From assembly GCF_964340395.1 (NCBI RefSeq), contig NC_135552.1:14996194-15009693 (forward strand): 13,500 nt of DNA, in the 5' to 3' direction. A program made the translations under genes and the position numbers. Positions within the stretch are counted from its first letter, which is position 1, and each line of letters begins with the position of its first letter. The notes below the pieces were generated by a model. It did no database searches, was not told the origin of the DNA, and worked only from the letters and a program-made list of their open reading frames with translations. Shown here piece by piece: positions 1 through 12,041 of the stretch. The DNA is from Glandiceps talaboti (taxonomy: Eukaryota > Hemichordata > Enteropneusta > Spengelidae).

Positions 1-13
1 AGGTATATATCAC

Positions 14-1008
<995 letters not shown>

Positions 1009-1063
1009 GGCTGCCAGTTCCCGGCTTTACGTATCAGCTCGTCTCCTGAAACGTATCAATTCG
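1009..1063 (+). CDS. Weak candidate exon, phase-compatible with 1888-2039
   Basis: A possible 55-base internal exon. It follows an acceptor-like tract ending in CAACAG and stops at a donor TTCG|GTAATT. Read from its first base it gives 18 open codons (starting Gly-Cys-Gln-Phe-Pro) plus one extra base. That base G would join the two leading bases of the exon at 1888 to make GAA (Glu) without a stop, so the phases agree. No domain is recognisable. The piece is short enough that open frame and splice-like borders could all be chance. It is listed only because it is compatible with the stronger exon downstream. Confidence 0.2.
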
Positions 1064-1663
1064 GTAATTCATTAAATTTAAATTACATCTCTATTCTGCT
1101 GCCATTCAGCTTTGGAATAAGTAGCAAAAAAGCGCAACGTATTCGCCCCGCATATGAGTGTCAATACTTGTACTGCACCGTTCGTTCCCATACGATAACT
1201 TAAAAAATAGATTGCAATTGATGATTTCAGATATGAAATAAACAACACACAAAAAAATGAACACAATTGGAAGCAATGAAACAAAAACAAACAAAGAAAC
1301 AGATAAGTGCTCAAACACTCAAATTCAATGCATGGAATAGTAATTTATATTCTAAATACCTTTGTAATAATTTTTTTTATTCAGAATTTATAGTACCTTT
1401 CCTCGTCACTTCACAATAACAGTATGCCAACGAGAATCCATCACTTGAAATCAAAATTTCACATTTATAAACCAAAGTTAATGGGGAACATGACAGTGAA
1501 GCTGGAATTCCACAAAAAAAGATTAATCAGGCCATAACTATCGCACTAGTTAGATAATGTAGAGTCAGCAAATATAAACACCATTCAGGGCACCAGTGTG
1601 CTTTTATGATAAATTATGTATCTAAGTTTAGAATGCATAGCATACATACTTTGTAAAACGTCA

Positions 1664-1665
<2 letters not shown>
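1064..1665. other. AT-rich non-coding stretch
   Basis: Low-complexity AT-rich sequence with several A and T homopolymer runs and no supported gene on either strand. If the exons at 1009-1063 and 1888-2039 belong together, this is part of the intron between them. Confidence 0.5.

Positions 1666-1701
<36 letters not shown>
1666..1701. repeat. TC microsatellite (short)
   Basis: A perfect run of about 18 TC units. It is separated from the longer TC run downstream by about 43 bases of degenerate pyrimidine-rich sequence, which suggests one older tract broken by point changes. Confidence 0.97.
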
Positions 1702-1704
<3 letters not shown>

Positions 1705-1741
1705 CTCTTGCTCTCTCCACCTTTCTCTCCATCCCATATCC

Positions 1742-1854
<113 letters not shown>

Positions 1855-1887
1855 CATCTCTCTCGCCATCTCAATCTCTCTCTGCAG

Positions 1888-2039
1888 AAGACGTGCCTAA
1901 AGGCTTTATTTTTGAGTTACAGAGTGCGGAACATGAGCACTTCGTATTGCTATGTTCTGATCATTACCTCCATTGTCCAGTCTACAAAAAGCTTGACATA
2001 CAAATACAGCATAGCATGGAGGTACGACACTTGCACAGG
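1888..2039 (+). CDS. Probable internal coding exon of an unidentified gene
   Basis: This block has the three marks of an internal exon: a very pyrimidine-rich tract ending in TGCAG, a strong donor CACAGG|GTAAGA, and an open frame across all 152 bases (two bases of a split codon, then 50 codons, ending in phase 0). The peptide begins Asp-Val-Pro-Lys-Gly-Phe-Ile-Phe-Glu-Leu and contains a compact hydrophobic stretch Phe-Val-Leu-Leu-Cys-Ser-Asp-His-Tyr-Leu-His-Cys-Pro. Its composition is balanced and protein-like, unlike neighbouring frames. I do not recognise the family. The same frame stays open past the donor to a TAA at 2105-2107, so it could instead be a terminal exon ending there. A possible upstream partner is 1009-1063. 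A following acceptor near 2172 (CTACAG) would give only 11 codons to a stop. It is on the opposite strand to the TKFC-like gene, so it would be a separate gene. Confidence 0.45.
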
Positions 2040-3121
2040 GTAAGAAAGGCTTTCTTTGAGGGCTCCCACAATGGCCGAATGACTGAAGTAGTAGTATCAA
2101 GGACCTAACTCTGTTATTAGAAATAATCAGAATTAAATTAAAACGTCGTTTGTCTAAAAATGACAACTACAGACCATTCATCGTATTCCTGGGAAAATGG
2201 AACATTAGGAACTGTGGCTTTTGATGCCAATTTTGCCTCAATACAACGTCGAACGGACGTGTCGCTCTCCCAGACCTTTGTTTGGGAGTGCCCCCTTTCT
2301 CCGCCTGAGACGGTTGCAGAGAATTCAACTCAACAGTGTGCGCGTGTAGTCTCGACAGCACAATGGATGTCCTCCAATTGCAAGATAACGACCCGAAAGT
2401 GACTTTTGCCGATTCACGAAACTCTTGAAAAGATTGACACAATTAAGTGAACTGACGATAATCGAGAAGTACTGATCATAAACGATTCCCAGGGCGTCGT
2501 TTCTCCATTCTGAAGGACCTTGCATTCTGGGATATCTAAAGTGTCAGCTGTGCGCTGAATTAACTACAAACATTCGAGTGGTCGCGACGTCCGATAGTTG
2601 GGCTTCATTCATCGAAACGTCACCGGTACAGATAACCGTAAACTACTGTGAGAACGGAGTAAACTCGCATTTCTCTTATTTACGAACTAGCTTCCCATTG
2701 TCTCAAAAATCACTTTTCCATAACAACCACCACTGATAAGACAGATTGGTGAATGTATGTACTCAATATTTTTACATGTACTCCTTGTTGCCATATAACA
2801 AATAAATCTAACCATATATGTACAAAATAGTGCTATTTGACAGCAGAACTGTGTCCCAGGTGTAAAGTATTGCTCTTTGTTATTTATTTTTCCAAAAAAT
2901 ACAACATTCACAAAAGAGTCAACTTTGAGAGTCCGACATATATTAAACAGATCAGATCAAAAGGGTGTAAACAACAGATATACAGTAACCTATTAGATGG
3001 CCTTGTCTGTGTACATAATAACTAATGTATAATGAATTACGACAGGTTAACCTTTGACCTATTTGGAAGTCCATTTATGGGCATATGACATTTGGATTGT
3101 TCATTTAATCATGTAGGTCTT
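2040..3121. other. Sequence after candidate exon, no supported gene
   Basis: Mixed-composition DNA. From about 2160 to 2690 the G+C content is higher and several plus-strand frames stay open for 60 to 80 codons. One of them, without a start codon, runs from about 2493 to 2727. None shows a domain I recognise or clear paired splice sites, so I do not call further exons. From 2690 on the sequence is AT-rich and featureless. Confidence 0.4.
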
Positions 3122-3189
3122 AATTTCGTACTGGAGACATAGAATGACAAACAGATAGACAAGTCAGAAAGAGAGGAAGACATAGACAA

Positions 3190-3192
<3 letters not shown>

Positions 3193-3222
<30 letters not shown>
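3193..3222. repeat. GACA microsatellite
   Basis: About seven and a half GACA units, first member of a composite simple-repeat block that continues to 3698. Degenerate GACA-like sequence surrounds it on both sides. Confidence 0.95.
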
Positions 3223-3223
<1 letters not shown>

Positions 3224-3321
3224 CAACACCGGGGACCAACAAAGACATGCATGTAGTTTGAGAGATAGATACTGCATACAAAAGACAGGCAGAATGAGAC
3301 AGACAAGAACAGAAAGAGGAG

Positions 3322-3372
3322 ACATACATACATACATACATACATACATACATACATACATACATACATACA

Positions 3373-3406
<34 letters not shown>

Positions 3407-3420
3407 CATACATACATACA
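3322..3420. repeat. ACAT microsatellite
   Basis: About 25 ACAT units with one TATA-type interruption near 3400. Frames across it translate as Tyr-Ile-His-Thr (plus) or Met-Tyr-Val-Cys (minus) repeats and are not genes. Confidence 0.97.
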
Positions 3421-3434
3421 GACAGACAGCTAGC

Positions 3435-3460
3435 CATCCATCAATCCATCCATCCATCCA
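3435..3460. repeat. CATC microsatellite
   Basis: About six CATC units with one CAAT variant, lying between the ACAT tract and the second GACA tract. Confidence 0.92.
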
Positions 3461-3488
3461 GATAGACAGATAATCAAGTGCACTCACA

Positions 3489-3504
3489 GACAGACGGACG
3501 GACG

Positions 3505-3560
<56 letters not shown>

Positions 3561-3569
3561 AACAAACAG
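3489..3569. repeat. GACA/GACG/AAAC tetranucleotide tract
   Basis: GACA units with an inner block of GACG (about 3493-3508), a long pure GACA run to 3556, then AAAC units. Each change is one substitution away from its neighbour, as expected when a point mutation inside a repeat is itself amplified. Confidence 0.95.
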
Positions 3570-3576
3570 ACAAACA

Positions 3577-3608
3577 GAGAGAGAGAGAGAGCGAGCGAGA
3601 GAGAGAGA

Positions 3609-3694
<86 letters not shown>

Positions 3695-3698
3695 AAAA
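3577..3698. repeat. GA microsatellite with A tail
   Basis: GA dinucleotides from 3577 to 3690 with two GC and one GG interruption, ending in eight A residues. Its translations (Arg-Glu, or Ser-Leu on minus) are artefacts. Confidence 0.97.
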
Positions 3699-5361
<1,663 letters not shown>

Positions 5362-5708
5362 GGTTGGGGTCAGAATTTACGGCAGGGGATCGATAGTGGG
5401 GGGGGGGAGAGCGTGAGAGAGAAAGATACAGATACAGACAGAGAGGAAGGCATGCACGTACATAAATGCATTCGCATGGCTGTCACCCAACTCATCACTG
5501 AATATAAGTGGACGAATTTTTTTTTAATTTACTCGATAAACGACCGCTCCTGAGGTTTAATTTGGTTCAAATCATGAGCAAAATATTTCGGGACCCCTTT
5601 CAGACCATCATAATTTTCATGCCCCCCCCCCTGAAACCTCACTTTTGTTCATGCCCCCCCCCCATTCCTCCCCAGCCCCCTCCCTCGTCGTAAATTCTGA
5701 TCCCAGCC
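5362..5708. repeat. Foldback-like element with G/C tracts
   Basis: A 20-base inverted repeat brackets this stretch: 5362-5381 and 5689-5708 match at 18 of 20 positions in opposite orientation, with core GGTCAGAATTTAC on the left. Just inside the left arm lies a run of about ten G residues (5398-5407). Inside the right arm lie two C tracts (near 5622-5631 and 5654-5663), each preceded by the same ATG-containing context, so that part is a degenerate tandem repeat of about 30 bases. It looks like a non-autonomous mobile element or its decayed copy. No coding capacity and no clear target-site duplication are visible. Confidence 0.55.
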
Positions 5709-7042
5709 TAAATCCCTCTACTAAGTGTAATGGGTCGTGACCTCTTGTGTATATAAAGTTACCCAGACGCCAAGTGGAACTTTATACGATAGAGTTACTG
5801 ATACAGATAAACAACATTGTAACTAAAACAAAACAAACCTGTCAACAAATGAAACGAGGAAATTAGACTGAAGAAATCTAAGCCATAAACAGTGATATAG
5901 TCCAGATAAGAACTCCGATAAAGAAAGAGACCCAGATTCAAAACATTTCGTCCACGCAAAAAAAGATAGGGTAAGATTTCTATTAAGATCCTCTCTCTGT
6001 TAACTGTTTCCTTTCTTTTTTCTTTCTCCATATACCTCTTCTCTGTTCTCTCAAAACAATCTCTTATTTCTTCTCCAATTTGCTGTCTGTGGATGAAATG
6101 ACATGTGAGCAACCCTACCATTGTCCGCAGGTTTAGAGAACGTAGAGGTAAAATAAAAGACACAACGGGTCTCAATATGTTTATGATTGTGTAAATGGTA
6201 AAATACTTTGATCAGTACCCATGTTAATCGTGTGCCCATTTTCATTTATTGTTGTAATATTCTGAGATAAGTTGATATGATATGATTGAAGAAATTGCAG
6301 TTACAGTTCAAAAATGTTGTACATTTCTACTGAAAACTCACAGGACAGGTAATTCAGCCGAGTATCTCCTAATCTGTAGAATGCCTTTAAAAAAATAAGA
6401 ATAGTGTCCCTGAATATGTGTACATAGTCTACTCATAGACATCTATGGTCCAATGTTACGTACTCTTTACATGTTGTGCACATTTCATGTGAATTCACCC
6501 AGGAATTCACCAGATTAGCTGTTTTGCTAATTCATGTATATGTACATGAGTGTGGTCGTTACCACGGACACGGTGAATCATAACGAAGATTCCTAAACAT
6601 GCGCATGCGTGGCGCTGTGACCCCCCCCCCCCCCCCACCGTCTCCATCGTTCAAAATATATTCAAGCACAATACAAATACAAAGGTCAATATGAAAAAAG
6701 GAATGCAAGATGACCTGGACAAATCGAAAGTTGAATATTGCCTTTCACTGTATGTGCATTACAACCTTTGGATATTCGTTTGGTCTACATATTTTGGTTA
6801 TATATAGTGTGATTTGATAATACACAGAAACAACGTCTGGAGATATGTACACTGCAGTATAATAACTAGTCTTGCTGCTAGACGTTCGGGCTTTCTTTCG
6901 ATGCTATAACTATAAGCGAACGAAGTTCGCATGTGAGGGCCTGCCCGATTGCGTTGTTCGGCTGTGTGTCGTATTTTATCGGAAGAACATCCGAGGGCTA
7001 GCTGATAGACTATATAATAACATACCCTGGGAGCATTCACAA
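5709..7042. other. AT-rich non-coding stretch
   Basis: No supported gene on either strand. Contents worth noting are a minus-strand open frame at 5795-6175 (126 codons, no recognisable domain, probably chance), a close direct repeat of GAATTCACC around 6490-6520, and a run of 16 C residues at 6621-6636. The nearest canonical polyadenylation hexamer for the minus-strand gene is TTTATT at 6245-6250, more than 1.1 kb beyond its stop codon. Confidence 0.45.
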
Positions 7043-7165
7043 GGGGGGGGGGGGACAGGGGGGATATGGGGGGAGGTCAGATTTTACAAATCAGTTTTGG
7101 GGAGGGTCAGATTTAACGCAACGTGATTTCCCCCGGCCTCCTCCGCCCCTTATAATTATTGATGG
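7043..7165. repeat. G-tract tandem element
   Basis: Starts with 12 G residues (7043-7054), followed by two degenerate units of about 30 bases, each with GGTCAGATTTWAC after a G-rich lead, then a C-rich segment and TTATAATTATTGATGGCTCCC. The unit core matches the terminal core of the element at 5362-5708 with one substitution, so both probably come from one repeat family. No coding capacity. Confidence 0.5.
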
Positions 7166-7383
7166 CTCCCTTATAGGGAGTACGTGTACTAACGTGTTTG
7201 ATCAGATTGTCTTCCTATCTATATACGTTGATCTGACTACAAGAAACAGACTATTAGTCGAAATTCACCCTGACCCCCATGTAACGAAGTGTGAGTGTGT
7301 TGAACTTCACCACGGTCCATCTAGTACTGTATTCTCAAATTATCTAGCTTAGCTATCACCCGAAGGTTTTTTTGTCACGTAGA

Positions 7384-7542
7384 CTATTTCTTGCCACTGA
7401 TGACGTCATATGCGGCTCTCATCCAGAGGCTAACAGCAGTAGCACCGGGATCTGGTTGAGTCAGTAAATCTTGATTAACGTAACTAGCACGTCCTGCTCT
7501 CGCCTTCATCTGTGCAGTAGCTTTAGCACTGTCTTCGGCAGC
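7384..7542 (-). CDS. TKFC: TKFC-like terminal coding exon
   Basis: 159 bases, including the TAG stop at 7386-7384. The acceptor is CCCTCTAG. The first part ([20 protein letters not shown]) and QPDPGA are typical of the DhaL C-terminus; the protein ends ISGKK. The 3' untranslated region continues to lower coordinates. I see no canonical AATAAA on the minus strand between the stop and 6250, so the transcript end is not placed. Confidence 0.96.
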   Translation of the reverse strand, partial: AAEDSAKATAQMKARAGRASYVNQDLLTQPDPGATAVSLWMRAAYDVISGKK

Positions 7543-10500
7543 CTAGAGGGTAGAAAGTGTTGACATGCTTTGAATAATGGACGTAAACTTTGGGGTCAAT
7601 GAACTCGGCATTTGACAATTGAGAGAATTTCGGTTGGATGTTTTGTTTACGAACTATCCATCAATTCCTTCATCCATCAATCCACCCATTCTGTCATCCA
7701 TCTATCTATCCGACCATTCAACCATTCATCCATCTATCCATCCATCCATCCATCCATTCATTCATTCATTCATTCATTCATTCATTCATTCATTCACCCA
7801 TCAATCCATCCATCCATCAATCTATCCATCCATCCATCCATCCATCCATCCATCCATCCATCCATCCATCCATCCATCCATCCATCCATCCATCCATCCA
7901 TCCATCCAGAAATGACTTAATGTAGCGGGTACAGTTCAACATAGTTGTTACCTTGACAGCCTTTTCAAATTCGTCTATTGGTTCTGATCCTCCCTCCTCC
8001 AGTGCAGACGCCAAAACAGTGTACGCAACGTGTAGAGGATCCAACTAGAAATGTAAACGGGTGATATAAACATCACCATGGTAATTTGCCAAGAATTCTG
8101 GGTTCATTTTAAATAGGTAAGTGATAAGTTTACGTTCCCACAATTTTACAAGAAGACCGCTATCTAAAACATACGATGCATGGTTTCACTATTTCAGCGG
8201 AATCACCGAAATGTTTGGCATACTACTATAATATTTTCTTGACGTCACAATGACGGCTACATTGGGTCAAAATTCAATATACATCAAAGGAATATGAATT
8301 ACATGGGAACTTACCATGGTCCTATCACCAGGTTCGGCACCCCCATATCTGAAAAAAATAATAACGTTACAACACAATATATACATACTGGATGAATGGT
8401 TATCATTTTTTTATTTACCGAATTAATATGGTGTCTCCTTATTTATTTATTTATTACTTATTTATTTATTTATTTATTTATTTATTACTCATTATTACAG
8501 TATTGAAAAAGGGAGAACTATTTAACATTCTTTGGTTAAAGGGTAAAGTGAGAACGAAAAATAGCAAAACTAGTCTTGTCCGTCTCCTTGGACATTGGCA
8601 GTGCAACATGTGTACAATTGATGTTTTTTAGTTTTACTGAGGGCGGTATACATATAGATAGAATTGACATGATTATAAATTCAGACATTGCAGATAGTTT
8701 ATATGGTAAAAAGGTAATTCCTGGAGTGAGTGGCGAAAATCACTCCTCGCATACTTGTAGAAATTAAATAACAAGTAAAAATGTGACGAGATTGAGGGTT
8801 GAGGTTGGCTAGTATTTTGCTTGTCCCCACAACCGTCCCCATCAAGCAATAGCACCGTGAATGGAAGTTCTAGATTGTGGAGTAAGGGCACGGAGATCGG
8901 TGACGTAGAAGTACAATCAAAATCACACAACCTGAAACAAACTGCAAAAATCTTACTAACACTGCTACATTTTATAGTCTGGCTCACCAATTGCCAAGTC
9001 TTACTTACCAACTGTGCTACATTTATTGTCTGGCCAAACAAAAATCTAACCAACTTTAACAAAGACATTTGTTTAGCAAGAGGATAAAATGTAGCAATAT
9101 TAGTAAGATTTTGACGACACTTTGTTTCAGGTTTCGTGATTTTAATTGTATTCTGAATATGACAAAGGACTACACAATGACAATACTGCAGATATGCACA
9201 AATTGATACAAGTTCACAAATACTTTAGTGTACCGAATACGAAATGTTATGTGTCAAATTTTGAGGCTCCAGTGATTTAGAACATGACGTAATTTTGCCG
9301 CTAACGTTATCATTTAAAAAAAGAGAGAAATATTAACACTCACTTCGAAATAGCAGTGATGGCAGAACATAAGGCATTGACCCAGCCTCTTGGATCAGTC
9401 GATTCTACTAGAGAAGCAGCAGCCGCAGTGAAAAACAGACCGTAGAGCTGTAACATGAACGGTGAGGAAACGTAAAAAATACTACTAGGGCCTACACAAC
9501 TCGGATGTTTTTATTTTTCAATAGTTATCTAAATATATCAACAATCGAAAAAATCTGGACCCCAAAACAGAACTATTCTCTCCAATAACGCGAACCGAAA
9601 TCTAAACATAAAAAAACACACCAAATAAATAAATAACTTACTGCACCTGATGCACCGCCAATACTACTCTCTACCGAAGTTGCCATGGTAACAAACATGG
9701 CATACGGCGTCATCTGTGACATGGAATCAAGTAGGGTTATTATACCTGGATAACAACAGAGAAACGAATTTACAATTAATAGATTAACAAGACGATTACA
9801 ATTACTTATTTCATTGATACGAGTTAATAAAATTGCGCAAAAGGATTAAGATGGACAGGAATCCCCCATCCCATCCCTATTTCGTATTATAAATGTAGGA
9901 AAGTAACAAATCCGACGAATGAATCGTTGTGATGTAAATATCTGACATTGTACGCTATATCACTGTGTGTGGGCGACCTCCTGACCTTAAGCACCCAGTA
10001 ACTTTCATCCGTGTCGTCGTGAGCACAAATGTGTCCCACGAAACGTAAAATTGGGTGGTAACTGGTAAGACCTCGTCGTAATACTCAGGAGTACATACAG
10101 TTAACACTTCCACAGCATCAACTTTCAATCGGGATATAACAAATCTATAACTTCATTTTAAATATTGAATAGATATTGGACCGATCACAAAATAAAACGA
10201 TTGACACGTCCGATTATAGAACACTCTAACGTCACCCTTTGTGTGGCGGTAGCGCTCTTCCTCTGTCACAGTGATACATTCGGTAGACGACGGACGGACG
10301 TTCGATATTGAATGTTCATGGCACCAAAGTTAACGACAATGTTAGTATGAAATGATCTTAGCATACAAGAAGCATACACTGGGGGCTGGGATGAGTTCTT
10401 TATTTGAAACTTATACCCGGTAACTCCATCAACTTTCCAATATACGTAATCTGTTCCCAGAATCTGTTGATCCATGACTTGCATCAAAATTCATTACCAT

Positions 10501-10985
10501 TTTTGTGGATGTAGTGATACACAGTTTGTATGAACAACCATATCTCATGGAAATTTCAACGCATTCAGTCCTTCAATGGTGATAACTCTCCGATTTCAAT
10601 CCCAAACCAAAGAACGCGTGTCAAATGTACTCGCGTTCGCAAAGAGTTAAATTTCACGATGGAAACCATTTCTGTCTACAAATTTGACATCGGGAATGAG
10701 TGGGGACATAGCGACTTCGCGTGCACGATTGTTATAATAGATCATGAAGTGGATATAGCAGACATGTTTATTAAGCCACAATCTGCACAATACGAAACTA
10801 TAACATTGGGAAAAATACTAAACGTTACAGATTCTGTATTAAATGAATACAAGGAAAGTCATGTGATTGATACATCCACCCAACCACTCATCCGTCTGTC
10901 TGTTAATTCGTCCGTCAATCCATCCATCCATCCAGCTAGCCTACATACATACATACATATATACATACATACATACATACATACA

Positions 10986-11017
<32 letters not shown>

Positions 11018-11029
11018 CACATACATACA

Positions 11030-11061
<32 letters not shown>

Positions 11062-11159
11062 CACATACATACATACATACATACATACATACATACATAC
11101 ATACACATGCATACGCACACACACATACATACATACACATACATACATACATACATACA

Positions 11160-11191
<32 letters not shown>

Positions 11192-11948
11192 CACATACAT
11201 ACATACATACATACATACATACATACATACATACATACATACACATGCATACGCACACACACATACATACACATACATACATACATACATACATACATAC
11301 ATACATACATACATACATACATACATACATACATACATACATACATACAGTATTATATTGATGAGTGTACGGAATATTGAAATGATAATTGAACTGACAT
11401 ACTATTAATTTGTCAGCTGTCATCTGGCTAGTGTAATATAGAAGTAGCATAATGACAAAATCAATAAACAGTCAATGGCTTCATGAATAATTTAATTTTC
11501 AGATGTCAAAAGTGGACGTAATAAAACGAAGATATAGCTCCACGTATTGACATCGATTGCCCTCAAGCAAAACGTCGGATAAGACTCACAATGCACTGGG
11601 TTTCATAATGAGAGTTTTCCATGTTGAAAATACTGAATGGCTTTCGAGTATCATTAAACTTACCCTCTGAACCGGCTTTCAATGTTGATCCACAGTCGTT
11701 GTCACCGGACGACTTGTCCAAATCGTTGAGGAGGGCTTCTGCGTTTATCAATGATTCACATGCCGATCGTATTGCCTTTATTATTAGCGATTTGTTCTCT
11801 TGGGAAACAAATTTCCAGAAAACAGTTGGTTAACTAACGTACCACTCTCCGTATTATAGCTCTGTCAGTCTGCCTGCTTGCCTCTGTCTGTCTGTCCCTC
11901 CCTCTCTCCCGCCGTCTGTCTGTCTGTCTGTCCGTCCGTCCGTCCGTC

Positions 11949-12041
<93 letters not shown>

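Noticed and set aside
5795-6175. 126-codon minus-strand open frame downstream of the TKFC-like gene
   Set aside because: No domain and no splice or start support; such length is plausible by chance in AT-rich sequence.
7668-7908. Array of CATC units as a CRISPR-like structure
   Set aside because: It is a simple tandem tetranucleotide with no spacers, in a eukaryotic intron.
8673-9087. Opposed open frames of 131 and 88 codons
   Set aside because: They lie in the 8349-9343 intron and overlap the palindrome; no protein-like features.
10741-10800. Asp-Met-Phe-Ile-Lys-Pro stretch as a copia-type retroelement relic
   Set aside because: Only a handful of residues fit, with no reverse transcriptase, RNase H or long terminal repeat nearby.
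10530-11408. 292-codon plus-strand open frame
   Set aside because: About 60% of it is a translated TACA array. The first 115 codons resemble no family and it lies inside an intron of the opposite-strand gene.
10859-11450. Several minus-strand frames of Met-Tyr-Val-Cys repeats
   Set aside because: Pure translation of the TACA microsatellite, open in all frames because the four-base unit contains no stop codon.
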